NCBI GenBank assembly: GCA_014841835.1
Contig: JACYUQ010000004.1
Span: forward strand, 744,001 to 808,000
Length of the DNA: 64,000 bases
DNA from: Oxalobacteraceae sp. CFBP 13730
GTDB taxonomy: Bacteria; Pseudomonadota; Gammaproteobacteria; Burkholderiales; Burkholderiaceae_D
Direction of reading: 5' to 3'
In this document: in pieces, positions 27,927-36,898 of the stretch
Position numbering within the stretch: the first letter of the stretch is position 1
How the letters are laid out: every line of letters starts with the position of its first letter
Notes under the pieces: model-generated
What the model saw: the letters and a program-made list of their open reading frames with translations, nothing else
What the model was told of the DNA's origin: nothing
Databases searched by the model: none
Program-made: the position numbers and the translations under genes

Positions 27927-28475
27927 ATGAAAAAACTTTTTGCTGCCGCTTTCTTGTCACTCCTTTCCCTGAGCGCGATGGCCGAAAAGGCCGACTCGCT
28001 CAAGCAGGCGGCTCTCGAATACGATAACGGCGACCTCGATGGCGTCGCAGGCGTGCGCACCTTTACCGGCAACGTGATCCTGACCCGCGGCACGCTGCTG
28101 GTCAAGGCCGAACGCGCGGTGGTCAGGGATACGCCCGAAGGCTACATGAGCGTGACGCTCACCGCGGCCAACGGCAAGCCCGCCACGTTCCGCCAGAAGC
28201 GCGACGGCGGCCCGAACCTGTGGGTCGAGGGCCAGGCCGAACGCATCGAATACGACGAACGTACCGAGCTGGTGCGCCTGTACTCGAACGCCATCGTCAA
28301 GGAACTCGAAAACGACCGGATGACCAACCAGATGACCGGCCCGTTCATTTCGTACGACAACCGCAAGGAAGTCGTCGCCGTGCGCAATGACGTCAGCGGC
28401 GAGAGCAAGGTTGGCGGCGGACGCGGCACGCTGATCCTGGCGCCCAAGCGTACGCCGGCCGGAGGCACGCAATGA
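27927..28475 (+). CDS. lptA: LPS transport periplasmic protein LptA
   Basis: LptA forms the periplasmic bridge for lipopolysaccharide between LptC and LptD. The 182-residue protein begins with signal peptide MKKLFAAAFLSLLSLSAMA and continues with an OstA-like beta-jellyroll (GNVILTRGTLLVKAERAVV, ANGKPATFRQKRDG, EGQAERIEYDERTELVRLYSNA). The stop overlaps the lptB start (ATGA). Confidence 0.95.
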   Translation: MKKLFAAAFLSLLSLSAMAEKADSLKQAALEYDNGDLDGVAGVRTFTGNVILTRGTLLVKAERAVVRDTPEGYMSVTLTAANGKPATFRQKRDGGPNLWVEGQAERIEYDERTELVRLYSNAIVKELENDRMTNQMTGPFISYDNRKEVVAVRNDVSGESKVGGGRGTLILAPKRTPAGGTQ

Positions 28476-29227
28476 CGGCCCTGAACGATCGCAGCACGCT
28501 GGTCGTCAAGGGCCTGCAGAAAAGCTATGGCAAGCGCCTGGTCGTGCGTGACGTGTCGCTGGATGTCGAATGCGGCGAGGTGGTGGGTTTGCTGGGCCCG
28601 AACGGCGCCGGCAAGACCACCTCGTTCTACATGATCGTCGGCCTGGTGCCGTCGGACGCCGGCTCGATCAGCATCAACGGCACCGACATCACCAGCCTGC
28701 CGATCCATCGCCGCGCGGTGCTCGGCCTGTCGTACCTGCCGCAGGAAGCGTCGGTGTTTCGCAAGCTGACCGTGGAAGAAAACATCCGCGCCGTGCTCGA
28801 ACTGCAGAAGGTCGACGGCAAGTCGCTGACCAAGGCGCAGATCGGCGAGCGGCTCGATAACTTGCTGGCCGACCTGCAGATCGAAAAGCTGCGCGAGAAC
28901 CCGGCGCTGTCGCTGTCGGGCGGCGAACGGCGCCGCGTGGAGATCGCACGCGCACTGGCCACCAATCCGCGCTTCGTGCTGCTCGATGAACCCTTTGCCG
29001 GTGTCGACCCGATCGCCGTGATCGAGATCCAGCGCATCGTGCGCTTCCTCAAGGAGCGCAAGATCGGCGTCCTGATCACCGACCACAATGTGCGCGAGAC
29101 GCTGGGCATCTGCGACCGCGCCTACATCATCAATCAGGGCGCGGTGCTCGCATCCGGCCGTCCCGACGATATCATCGCCGACGAGTCGGTGCGCCGCGTG
29201 TACCTTGGTGAACATTTCCGCATGTAA
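28472..29227 (+). CDS. lptB: LPS export ABC transporter ATPase LptB
   Basis: LptB powers extraction of lipopolysaccharide from the inner membrane with LptF and LptG, which are not encoded here. The 251-residue ATPase has Walker A GPNGAGKTT, the Q-loop region LPQEASVFRKLT, signature LSGGERRR, Walker B RFVLLDEPFAGVDP and H-loop TDHNVRET. It overlaps lptA by four bases and is 14 bases from rpoN. Confidence 0.97.
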   Translation: MTALNDRSTLVVKGLQKSYGKRLVVRDVSLDVECGEVVGLLGPNGAGKTTSFYMIVGLVPSDAGSISINGTDITSLPIHRRAVLGLSYLPQEASVFRKLTVEENIRAVLELQKVDGKSLTKAQIGERLDNLLADLQIEKLRENPALSLSGGERRRVEIARALATNPRFVLLDEPFAGVDPIAVIEIQRIVRFLKERKIGVLITDHNVRETLGICDRAYIINQGAVLASGRPDDIIADESVRRVYLGEHFRM

Positions 29228-29241
29228 GCCATACTCAATTG

Positions 29242-30729
29242 ATGAAACAGTCCCTTCAGCTCCGCACTTCGCAGCACCTGGCGCTCACGCCACAGCTGCA
29301 GCAATCCATCCGGTTGCTGCAGCTGTCGACGCTCGAGCTGCACCAGGAGATCGAGCAGATACTGGGCGATAACCCGCTGCTCGAAAGGCTCGACGACCCG
29401 CTCGATCATTCGGTGCGCCTGCTGGCCGATGGCGCCATCAACAATGCGCCGGCGCCTGGCGAGGCGCCGCCGGCGCCGGGCCAGCAGGCCGAAGGTGAAG
29501 GCAGCGCGCCGGCCGAAGGCGAGGGCGCTGAAGGCGGCGCGGTCGATGGCGACCGGCCCGACAACGACTGGAGCGAAGGCAGCGGCGCGTCGTCCGGCAG
29601 CAGTAGCAGCAGCGACGACGAAGACGGCCGCCCGCAGCTGGAGGCGTGCGCCATCACGCTGCGCGAACACCTGATGGAACAGGTGCGCGAAACGCTGCTC
29701 TCGACCCGCGATCGCGCGCTGGCCGAACTCGTCATCGACGCACTGGACGACAACGGCTACCTGGAAGAACCGCTCGACGACATCCACGCGCGGTTGCCCG
29801 AAGAACTCGAGGTCGACCTGGACGAACTGCGCTGCGCGCTGGCGATGGTGCAGAGCATGGACCCGGTGGGCGTGGGCGCGCGCAGCGCGGCCGAATGCCT
29901 GGCGCTGCAGATCCGGCGCATGCCGGGCGTGCCGATGGTCACGCGCCGCATGGCCCTGAAGATCGTCGAAGGCTACCTGACCTGGTTCGCGCAGCGCGAA
30001 TACAGCAAGCTGAAAAAAGCGCTCGATTGCGACGACGAAGACCTGCGCGAAGTGCAGGCCGTGGTCCGCCAGTGCAACCCGCATCCGGGCGCGGCGTTCG
30101 CATCGAACGTGTCGGATTACGTGGTGCCGGACGTGATCGTGCGGCGCGCCAAGAACGGCTGGGCGGTCACGCTGAACCAGGACGTCATGCCGCGCCTGCG
30201 CGTCAACAGCCTGTACGCCACGATGCTCAAGCAGGGCCGCAGCGAGAGCCAGATGGGCGCGCAGATGCAAGAGGCGAAGTGGCTCATCAAGAACATGCGC
30301 CAGCGTTTCGACACGATCCTGCGTGTGGCCGAGGCGATTGTTGAACGCCAGCGCAACTTTTTCAGCCATGGCGCGGTTGCCATGCGGCCCCTTGTTTTGC
30401 GCGAGATAGCTGATACACTAGGTCTGCACGAGAGCACCATCTCTCGTGTCACAACCCAGAAATACATGCTGACCCCGCACGGCATGTTCGAGTTGAAGTA
30501 TTTCTTCGGTAGCCACGTTGCCACCGAGGCGGGAGGCGAAGCATCCTCAACGGCAATCCGTGCGCTCATCGCACAATTGACAGGAGCAGAAGACCCTAAG
30601 AATCCATTATCCGATAGCAAGATCGCGGAAATGCTCGGGGAACAAGGCATGGTCATTGCGCGCAGGACGGTCGCAAAATACCGTGAAGCGCTCAAGATTC
30701 CCCCCGTCAGTCTCCGCAAAGCCTTGTAA
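29242..30729 (+). CDS. rpoN: RNA polymerase sigma-54 factor
   Basis: Sigma-54 directs RNA polymerase to -24/-12 promoters that need an AAA+ activator. The 495-residue protein has the Gln/Leu-rich activator region I (LRTSQHLALTPQLQQSIRLL), an acidic, Pro/Ala/Gly-rich region II (about 55-130), the core-binding domain (about 135-330), the HTH that reads -12 (LGLHESTISRVTTQKY) and the RpoN box ARRTVAKYRE (473-482) for -24. I start at ATG 29242; TTG 29239 precedes it. Two strong candidate target promoters occur in this window at 46155-46170 and 53063-53078. Confidence 0.97.
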   Translation: MKQSLQLRTSQHLALTPQLQQSIRLLQLSTLELHQEIEQILGDNPLLERLDDPLDHSVRLLADGAINNAPAPGEAPPAPGQQAEGEGSAPAEGEGAEGGAVDGDRPDNDWSEGSGASSGSSSSSDDEDGRPQLEACAITLREHLMEQVRETLLSTRDRALAELVIDALDDNGYLEEPLDDIHARLPEELEVDLDELRCALAMVQSMDPVGVGARSAAECLALQIRRMPGVPMVTRRMALKIVEGYLTWFAQREYSKLKKALDCDDEDLREVQAVVRQCNPHPGAAFASNVSDYVVPDVIVRRAKNGWAVTLNQDVMPRLRVNSLYATMLKQGRSESQMGAQMQEAKWLIKNMRQRFDTILRVAEAIVERQRNFFSHGAVAMRPLVLREIADTLGLHESTISRVTTQKYMLTPHGMFELKYFFGSHVATEAGGEASSTAIRALIAQLTGAEDPKNPLSDSKIAEMLGEQGMVIARRTVAKYREALKIPPVSLRKAL

Positions 30730-30803
30730 CAACGCCGCTCATACAGTCTGTGCCTTCAGCTCCTGTGTGGTGCAAGCGACGTGACATCTTCAAAGGAGTG
30801 TGT

Positions 30804-31160
30804 ATGAACCTCACCATCAGTGGTCACCATCTCGAAGTAACCCCTGCCATCCGTGAATACGTTCAGAATAAGCTGGAACGCATTATTCGCCATTTCGATC
30901 AAGTCATAGATACCCACGTCTTCCTGGCCGTCGATAACCTCACCGAAAAAGAAAAAAGGCAAAAAGCTGAAATCAATGTCCAGGTGTCGGGCAAGACCCT
31001 GCACGTGGCGAGCGTCGCGCAAGACCTGTATGCCGCGATCGACATGTTGATGGATAAACTGGATCGACAAATTCTGAAGCACAAGCAGATGCTCAAAGAC
31101 CATAACCGCACAGCGATCAAACGCCTGGACGTCGACGAAGCAGACGTCGCTGCCGCCTGA
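30804..31160 (+). CDS. hpf: Ribosome hibernation promoting factor (short HPF)
   Basis: HPF binds the 30S decoding region and helps form inactive 100S ribosomes in slow growth. The 118-residue protein matches the short form: MNLTISGHHLEVTPAIREYVQNKL, then NVQVSGKTLHVASVAQDLYAAIDMLMDKLDRQ. AAAGGAG lies 7 bases before ATG 30804. It follows rpoN, the usual position, and ends the operon with a terminator; ptsN, which normally follows, is elsewhere on the opposite strand. Confidence 0.95.
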   Translation: MNLTISGHHLEVTPAIREYVQNKLERIIRHFDQVIDTHVFLAVDNLTEKEKRQKAEINVQVSGKTLHVASVAQDLYAAIDMLMDKLDRQILKHKQMLKDHNRTAIKRLDVDEADVAAA

Positions 31161-31184
31161 TTCGAGCGCAGGTCACCACCGCCA

Positions 31185-31211
31185 GGGGCGTCTTTTCGGG
31201 ACGCCCTTTTT
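31185..31211 (+). terminator. Intrinsic terminator after hpf
   Basis: GGGCGTC pairs with GACGCCC around a 7-base loop, followed by TTTTT; 25 bases after the hpf stop. Confidence 0.85.
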
Positions 31212-31247
31212 GCATCCCGCTGCCGGTAAAATACGTGTTTCCTTTCG

Positions 31248-32336
31248 ATGGATCACGCCATGTCCGACCACGTCCTGACCCGCATCGCCAACCGCACCGG
31301 CATCATCACCCTCGACCGGCCCAAGGCGCTCAATTCGCTGTCGCTGGACATGGTGCGCGCGCTGACCGCGATCCTGCTCGACTGGCAGACCAATGTCACC
31401 GTCGATGCGGTCGTGATCACCAGCAGCAGCGAAAAAGCACTGTGCGCGGGCGGCGATATCCGCTTCTTCCACGAGGTCGGCAACGCCTCGCCACAAGGCG
31501 GCAGCGCACTGCTCGAAGATTTCTTCACCGAAGAATACGCGCTGAACCACCTGATCCACTTTTATCCGAAACCGTACATCGCGCTGATGGACGGTGTGGT
31601 CATGGGCGGCGGCATGGGCATCGCGCAGGGCGGGCCCGATTGCGGCCTGCGCATCGTGACCGAGCGCACCAAGATGGCGATGCCCGAGGTGAATATCGGC
31701 CTGTTCCCCGATGTCGGCGGCAGCCATTTCCTGTCACATACGCCCGGCCAATTGGGGATGTTCCTGGGCTTGACCGGCTTGACAATCGGCGCGGCCGACG
31801 CGCTGTACGTGGGCCTGGCCGACGTGTTCGTGCCAAGCGCAGACCTGGCGGCATTGCAGGCGCTGATCGAAGCGACGCCGGGCGCGCATCTTCCGGCGGC
31901 TATCCGCGCGTTCGCCACGGCGCATGCCGGCGAGAGCGAATTACAGGCCAATCGCGCGCGCATCGATGCGCACTTTGGCGCGGACTCGGTGGCGGCGATC
32001 ATGGCGTCGCTCGAGGGTGACGACACGCCGTTCGCGCAGAAGGCGTTGAATGCGATGCGTCAGCGCTCGCCCTTGATGATGTGCGTGACGCGCGAGCTGC
32101 TGCTGCGCGGCGCATCGCTCGATGTCGCCGACTGCCTGCGCCTGGAGCGCTCGCTCGTGCGCCGCAACTTCGAGCATGGTGAAGTACTCGAAGGCGTGCG
32201 CGCGCTCGTCATCGACAAGGACAATGCGCCGCAATGGAATCCGCCGTCGCTCGACCTCGTGACCGACGCAATGGTGGCGCGCTTCTTCGCGCCAGTGTGG
32301 CCGGCGCATGCGCATCCGCTGCGCCATCTCGCGTAA
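31248..32336 (+). CDS. 3-hydroxyisobutyryl-CoA hydrolase-like enoyl-CoA hydratase family protein
   Basis: A 362-residue crotonase-fold enzyme. The sequence matches the HIBCH/ECH_2 group: GIITLDRPKALNSLSLDMV, the oxyanion-hole motif ALCAGGDIRF, MDGVVMGGGMGIAQGG, and the MPEVNIGLFPDVGGSHFLS block with the catalytic acidic residues, plus the long C-terminal helical tail of hydrolases. The likely reaction is hydrolysis of 3-hydroxyisobutyryl-CoA in valine breakdown. ATG 31260 (MSDHVLTRI) is an alternative start. No other valine-degradation genes are adjacent; it is the first of three genes that separate hpf from the inverted ptsN block. Confidence 0.82.
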   Translation: MDHAMSDHVLTRIANRTGIITLDRPKALNSLSLDMVRALTAILLDWQTNVTVDAVVITSSSEKALCAGGDIRFFHEVGNASPQGGSALLEDFFTEEYALNHLIHFYPKPYIALMDGVVMGGGMGIAQGGPDCGLRIVTERTKMAMPEVNIGLFPDVGGSHFLSHTPGQLGMFLGLTGLTIGAADALYVGLADVFVPSADLAALQALIEATPGAHLPAAIRAFATAHAGESELQANRARIDAHFGADSVAAIMASLEGDDTPFAQKALNAMRQRSPLMMCVTRELLLRGASLDVADCLRLERSLVRRNFEHGEVLEGVRALVIDKDNAPQWNPPSLDLVTDAMVARFFAPVWPAHAHPLRHLA

Positions 32337-32421
32337 GCCTCTCCATGCATATCCGTTTGCGCGTGACTTTTCGCGCAGGCGGTGCAAACATCGTGGCTTC
32401 ATGAACCGATGAGGACCCCCG

Positions 32422-33492
32422 ATGCGCACGACCGCCTTGCTGTTGTCGATGACCTTGTGCGGCAGCGCCGCGGCCCAGGCCTGGCAGCCTGACTTCAATG
32501 CGAGCGCATTCAAGGGGCCGGCCTCCGGTCCTGCCAACGAGGTGCTGGTATTGGGCTCACCCCATCTGTCGCAATTGCCGAAAACCTTCCAGGCCGCCAG
32601 CCTGACGCTGTTGAACGAACGCTTGGCCGCATGGAAGCCGCAGGCGATCGCGATCGAGGCGGTATCCGGGCCGCAGTGCGACTTCATGCGGCGCTACCCG
32701 GTCCGCTACAAGGATTCGATCGATTCCTATTGCCGGGATACTGCACCGGCGCGGCTGGCCACGGGGCTGGATGTCGCGGCGGCGACCGAGGCTGCCGACG
32801 CCTTGCTGGCTGCCTGGCCCGCTACCCCGACGCCCGCGCAGCGCCGGCGCCTTGCGGGGTTGTTCCTCGCAGGCGGCGAGCAGGCATCGGCGCTGGTCCA
32901 GTGGCTACGCCTGTCCGAGGCCGAGCGCCGTGCCGGTGATGGTCTGGACGCCGCACTGGTCGGCGTACTCGTGAAGCTGGAAACCAGGCGCGACGAAAGC
33001 ATCATGATCGGTGCGCGTCTGGCTGTCCGGCTCGGCCTTGAGCGCCTGTACGCGATGGACGACCATACCGCCGACAGCGCGTCTGAAGACCAGAAGGCGT
33101 TTGGCGATGCGCTGATGAAAGCGTGGGACAACCCTGCCACCAAGCAGCGCGCGGCGGTGGACAAGGCGCAGGAGGGCTTGCTGGCAAGTGCCGAAGGCGT
33201 GCTGGCCATGTACCGCGCTGACAATGCACCTGGCCAGGGGGCTCTGGTCTACCGCAGCGACTTTGGCGCGGCGCTCAACGAGCCGTCAGCGCAGCGCTTC
33301 GGCCGCCAGTACGTGGGTTACTGGGAAACGCGCAACCTGCGCATGGCGGCCAATATCCGGGACGTGCTGGGAATGCGGCCCGGCCAGCGCATGCTGGTCA
33401 TCGTCGGCGCGTCGCACAAGGGGTATCTGGAATCGTATCTGCACCAGATGCATGATGTGCGGATCGTGGATGCGGGGCTGGTGCTGCGGTGA
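32422..33492 (+). CDS. DUF5694 family exported protein
   Basis: A 356-residue protein with a signal peptide (MRTTALLLSMTLCGSAAAQA). The mature part starts with EVLVLGSPHLSQLP and ends with MLVIVGASHKGYLESYLHQ; these two histidine-containing blocks and the central YRADNAPGQGALVYRSDF identify the DUF5694 family, distantly like TraB/GumN proteins. Such proteins may be metal-dependent hydrolases, but no function is established. It stands between the HIBCH-like and DUF1579-like genes. Confidence 0.72.
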   Translation: MRTTALLLSMTLCGSAAAQAWQPDFNASAFKGPASGPANEVLVLGSPHLSQLPKTFQAASLTLLNERLAAWKPQAIAIEAVSGPQCDFMRRYPVRYKDSIDSYCRDTAPARLATGLDVAAATEAADALLAAWPATPTPAQRRRLAGLFLAGGEQASALVQWLRLSEAERRAGDGLDAALVGVLVKLETRRDESIMIGARLAVRLGLERLYAMDDHTADSASEDQKAFGDALMKAWDNPATKQRAAVDKAQEGLLASAEGVLAMYRADNAPGQGALVYRSDFGAALNEPSAQRFGRQYVGYWETRNLRMAANIRDVLGMRPGQRMLVIVGASHKGYLESYLHQMHDVRIVDAGLVLR

Positions 33493-33583
33493 CGAAGCGC
33501 TATTTTGATGTCAGCGGCGGTAATCCGTGATCGGTGGCGAGTGGTGTGCTGGCCGACAGACCAACTATTATTCAAGGAGTGGC

Positions 33584-34072
33584 ATGGCACTGGAACTGAT
33601 GAGTTCAGCACCGACTGACTTCGATTTTGTTATTGGGGATTGGGTTGTCAGGCATCGGCGGCTCAAGGAACGCCTGTCAAATTGCAATGAATGGGTTGAG
33701 TTTGATGGTGAAATGTCGACCCAAAAAATTCTGGGTGGCTTCGGCAACCTTGAAGACAACATCTTGCGCCTGAATGACGAGATCTTTCGCGCTATCGCGT
33801 TACGCTCCTACGATCAGAGCACGAAGAAATGGTCGATCTGGTGGCTTGACGGTCGTCCTCCGAGTCAGATCGACGTTCCAGTGGTAGGACAATTCATTGA
33901 CGGCGTTGGTACGTTCTTCGCCAACGATACTTTCCAGGAAATCCCGATTATCGTCAGATTTGTCTGGCGCCAGATTGATCAAAACTTGCTGCACTGGGAC
34001 CAGGCTTTTTCTGCCGATGCGGGAGATACATGGGAAACCAACTGGACGATGGAATTTCGTCGTCAGCGTTAA
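33584..34072 (+). CDS. DUF1579-like lipocalin-fold protein
   Basis: A 162-residue cytoplasmic protein. FDFVIGDWVVRHRRL, the internal KILGGFGNLEDN, WSIWWLDGR and DTWETNWTMEFRRQ repeat the Trp-rich strand pattern of DUF1579-like small beta barrels. No function is known. GGAG before ATG 33584 decides the start over the frame opening at 33527. The coding sequence is clearly less GC-rich than its neighbours, which suggests recent gain. Confidence 0.6.
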   Translation: MALELMSSAPTDFDFVIGDWVVRHRRLKERLSNCNEWVEFDGEMSTQKILGGFGNLEDNILRLNDEIFRAIALRSYDQSTKKWSIWWLDGRPPSQIDVPVVGQFIDGVGTFFANDTFQEIPIIVRFVWRQIDQNLLHWDQAFSADAGDTWETNWTMEFRRQR

Positions 34073-34097
34073 ACGTGTGGCAGGGCGGGCAGCAAGC

Positions 34098-34976
34098 CTA
34101 CGCTGGCCGATGCTTCGGTTGCTCGCGATGCCTGACAATCACGCGCTCGGTTGCGCCGAAGTGCGCGCCCAGATGTTCGGCCATGTACACCGAGCGATGC
34201 TGTCCGCCCGTGCAGCCGACTGCCACCGTCAGGTAACTGCGGTTGTCGGTCTTGAACGACGGCAGCCACTTGGCGACGAAGTTCTGGATGTCGGACAGCA
34301 TCTCGACGGCGCTCGGTTGTGCATCGAGGAAGGCGATCACGGGCGCATCCTTGCCGGTGAGCGGACGAAGGGACAAGTCGTAATACGGATTCGGGATTGC
34401 GCGCACGTCGAACACGAAGTCGGCGTCGAGCGGCACGCCGACCTTGAAGGCGAACGATTCAAAGAACAGCGTCAGCGGTGCGTGGTCGATCTCGGCCAGT
34501 TCCTTGATCCAGCCGCGCAGCTTGTTCGACGAGAGCTCGGACGTGTCGATCACGTGGCCCAGGTTCTCGATCGACGACAGGCGCTCGCGTTCTTCAGCGA
34601 TGCATTCGATCAGCGTCAGGCGCGAGGCCGGGTTTTCGCCTGGACGCAGTTCGTGCGACAGCGGATGGCTGCGGCGCGTCTCGGAGAAGCGCGCTACCAG
34701 CGAATGGGTGCTCGCGGTCAGGAACATGACCTTGACCGAGTGGCCGTCGTCGCGCAGCCGCCCCACGCTCACGGGCAGTTCGGCCAGCGATTCGGCGCTG
34801 CGCGCATCGACCGCGACGGCGATCTTGCCGCCGCCGCTTTCGCTGACTGTATTGACGAGGGCCGTCAGCAGGGCTGGCGGCAGGTTGTCGACGCAGTAGT
34901 AACCGGCGTCTTCCAGGACATTCAGGGCCACGGATTTGCCCGAGCCGGAAATTCCGGTGATGAGGACGATGTGCAT
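34098..34976 (-). CDS. rapZ: RNase adapter protein RapZ
   Basis: RapZ is a nucleotide-binding protein; in enterobacteria it targets the GlmZ small RNA to RNase E and controls amino-sugar synthesis. The 292-residue protein has Walker A GISGSGKS, the DARSAE and ASTHSLVARFSETRRSHPL blocks, and the C-terminal VAVGCTGGQHRSVY...HFG segment. I start at MHIVLITG (34976), which gives family length. It is the last gene of ptsN-hprK-rapZ, 58 bases after hprK. Confidence 0.95.
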   Translation of the reverse strand: MHIVLITGISGSGKSVALNVLEDAGYYCVDNLPPALLTALVNTVSESGGGKIAVAVDARSAESLAELPVSVGRLRDDGHSVKVMFLTASTHSLVARFSETRRSHPLSHELRPGENPASRLTLIECIAEERERLSSIENLGHVIDTSELSSNKLRGWIKELAEIDHAPLTLFFESFAFKVGVPLDADFVFDVRAIPNPYYDLSLRPLTGKDAPVIAFLDAQPSAVEMLSDIQNFVAKWLPSFKTDNRSYLTVAVGCTGGQHRSVYMAEHLGAHFGATERVIVRHREQPKHRPA

Positions 34977-35034
34977 GGGGCGATGATACCGCAAGCGCCG
35001 GTCGGTCGTACACCCGCGGGCCATGCGCAACGGG

Positions 35035-35988
35035 TCAGTCGGCGCTCATGGCCTGGCGCTGGCGCTCCATGAATTCCTGCAGCGTGTCGATGCCGCGCAG
35101 TTGCAGGATCGTATTGCGCACGGCGGCCTCCAGCAGCACGGCGATGTTGCGGCCGGCCGCCACCGGGATCACGACCTTGCGGATCGGCAGGCCCAGCACG
35201 TCTTCGGTCGGGAAGTGGAAGGGCAGGCGCTCGACTTCTTCATCCTGCGCGCCGCGCTTGACCAGGTGGACGATGAGCTTCAGGCGCATCTTGCGGCGCA
35301 CTGCCGTCTCGCCGAAGATCGCCTTGATGTCCAGGAGGCCCAGGCCGCGCACTTCGAGCAGGTTTTGCAGCAGCGGCGGGCAGCGGCCCTCGATCATGTT
35401 CGGTGCGATGCGCGAGAATTCCACCGCATCGTCGGCCACCAGGCCGTGCGAACGCGAAATCAGTTCCAGGCCCAGCTCGCTCTTGCCCAGGCCCGACTCG
35501 CCGGTGATCAGCACGCCCACACCCAGCACGTCCATGAACACGCCATGCATGATCACGCGCTGTGCCAGCTTCTTGGACAGATACACACGCAGGAAGTCGA
35601 TCACCTGCGCTGCCGGCAGCGGCGTGGAAAACAGCGGGATGTTCTGCTCGTCACAGATGGCGAGGATGTCGGGCGGCGTTTCCAGCCCCTGCGCGATGAT
35701 CAGCGCCGGCGGCCCGCCGCCGATCAGTTCGCCAATCACGTGGGTACGCGAATTGGCTTTCAGGCGGTGGTAGTAATTGAGTTCCTGGTGCCCGAAGACC
35801 TGGATGCGGCCCGGGTGGATCAGGTTCAGGTGGCCGACCTGATCGGCGGCCGACGCGGCGTCGCCGGCGATCTGGCGTTCGCCGCCGGGAAAGCCCGCGA
35901 ACCAGCCGAGCTGCAGGCTGTCGCGGTTATCGTCGTACAGCCGTTGAATGGTCAGCGGGGACTGCAGCATGGGCATCGTCTTCGTCAC
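35035..35988 (-). CDS. hprK: HPr kinase/phosphorylase
   Basis: HprK phosphorylates and dephosphorylates a serine of HPr-type proteins and links the PTS to carbon state. The 317-residue protein has an N-terminal ligand-like domain (1-130), the P-loop GESGLGKSELGLEL, the second-half signature LEVRGLGLLDI and a C-terminal helix. In Betaproteobacteria hprK occurs with ptsN and without a full sugar PTS, pointing to a regulatory PTS. It lies 49 bases after ptsN. Confidence 0.96.
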   Translation of the reverse strand: MTKTMPMLQSPLTIQRLYDDNRDSLQLGWFAGFPGGERQIAGDAASAADQVGHLNLIHPGRIQVFGHQELNYYHRLKANSRTHVIGELIGGGPPALIIAQGLETPPDILAICDEQNIPLFSTPLPAAQVIDFLRVYLSKKLAQRVIMHGVFMDVLGVGVLITGESGLGKSELGLELISRSHGLVADDAVEFSRIAPNMIEGRCPPLLQNLLEVRGLGLLDIKAIFGETAVRRKMRLKLIVHLVKRGAQDEEVERLPFHFPTEDVLGLPIRKVVIPVAAGRNIAVLLEAAVRNTILQLRGIDTLQEFMERQRQAMSAD

Positions 35989-36037
35989 AAAAAAAGGCGC
36001 GCGACATCATTGCCGCGCGTTCGCAGTGACGTGAAGT

Positions 36038-36520
36038 TTAACCCAGAGCTTGCAGGCTGGGTTGCCAGTTGATAATGCGCTCGTGAACGGCCTTCGGGTC
36101 GGCATCGGTTGCCAGCGCCGTGCGGATGGCTTCGTCCGAGAACAGTTCGGCGATTTCCGACAGGATCTCGAGGTGCTGCTGCGTGACGTGGTCAGGAATC
36201 AGCAGGAAGAACAGCAGGCTCACCGGCTGGCCATCGGGCGACTCGAACGGAATCGGCTCCTTCAGGCGCACGAATGCGGCCATGGGCGCCTTCAGGCTCT
36301 TGCTGCCCTTGATGCGGCCATGCGGGACGGCCACGCCGTGGCCGAGGCCGGTAGAGCCGAGACGCTCGCGTGCGAACAGGTTGTCGGACACAATCGAACG
36401 GGCAATACCGCAATTGTTCTCGAAGATCAGGCCGGCTTGCTCGAAGGCGCGCTTCTTGCTCGACACTTCAATGTCGAGCTGGACGTTTTCGAGAGAAAGG
36501 ATTTTGCTTAAATTGGTCAT
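36038..36520 (-). CDS. ptsN: PTS IIA-like nitrogen regulatory protein
   Basis: EIIA-Ntr takes phosphate from NPr and regulates targets such as K+ uptake systems. The 160-residue protein has the phosphorylated His in HGVAVPHGR and the family motifs LIFENNCGI and PDHVTQQHLEILSEIAELF. I start at MTNLSKILS (36520). It heads the minus-strand ptsN-hprK-rapZ operon. In many relatives ptsN directly follows hpf on the same strand; here the block is inverted. Confidence 0.95.
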   Translation of the reverse strand: MTNLSKILSLENVQLDIEVSSKKRAFEQAGLIFENNCGIARSIVSDNLFARERLGSTGLGHGVAVPHGRIKGSKSLKAPMAAFVRLKEPIPFESPDGQPVSLLFFLLIPDHVTQQHLEILSEIAELFSDEAIRTALATDADPKAVHERIINWQPSLQALG

Positions 36521-36898
36521 AACGTGGGGTGCGTGGCACAAGTGCGCAGCACAAGTGGCGTGCTTGCGAGCACGGATTATAGGCCTGTTTTATGGCCGGG
36601 ACACTCGAAATCGCGAGCGTCAAGCCAGTTGGCGGGACGGTCACACAGTACCCGTCGTAACAGGGCAGCAGCGGCGTTGATTCATGTTAACGCCACCACG
36701 CAATTTTTCTAACAAATCGCAGAATGCGACCAGTAAATACATGCTTGCGCTGAGATTGGCCGATTTTTGCACATGATCTGCTGAAAAAACAAGCAGTTTC
36801 AGCAGGGCGTTACACCCGGGCTTGATGCCAGGCCCGGTGCGCGGCTGTCGCCAAAAACGTACAGGCGTGCGAGTCGCATCCTGTCAGAAACGCGATAT
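36521..36898. other. 378-base intergenic region between queF and ptsN
   Basis: No coding frame of note. It holds a likely ptsN -10 box (TATAAT on the minus strand, 36576-36581), AT-rich sequence around 36690-36800 (AATTTTTCTAACAAATC; GAAAAAACAAGCAG) and a weak GC hairpin (CCCGGGCTTGATGCCAGGCCCGG region near 36816-36838) that could end or mark the 5' or 3' flank of queF. Confidence 0.5.
36576..36581 (-). promoter_or_regulatory. Candidate -10 box of ptsN-hprK-rapZ
   Basis: A perfect TATAAT on the minus strand, 55 bases before the ptsN ATG. The -35 position (GTGTCC at 17-base spacing) is poor. Confidence 0.4.
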
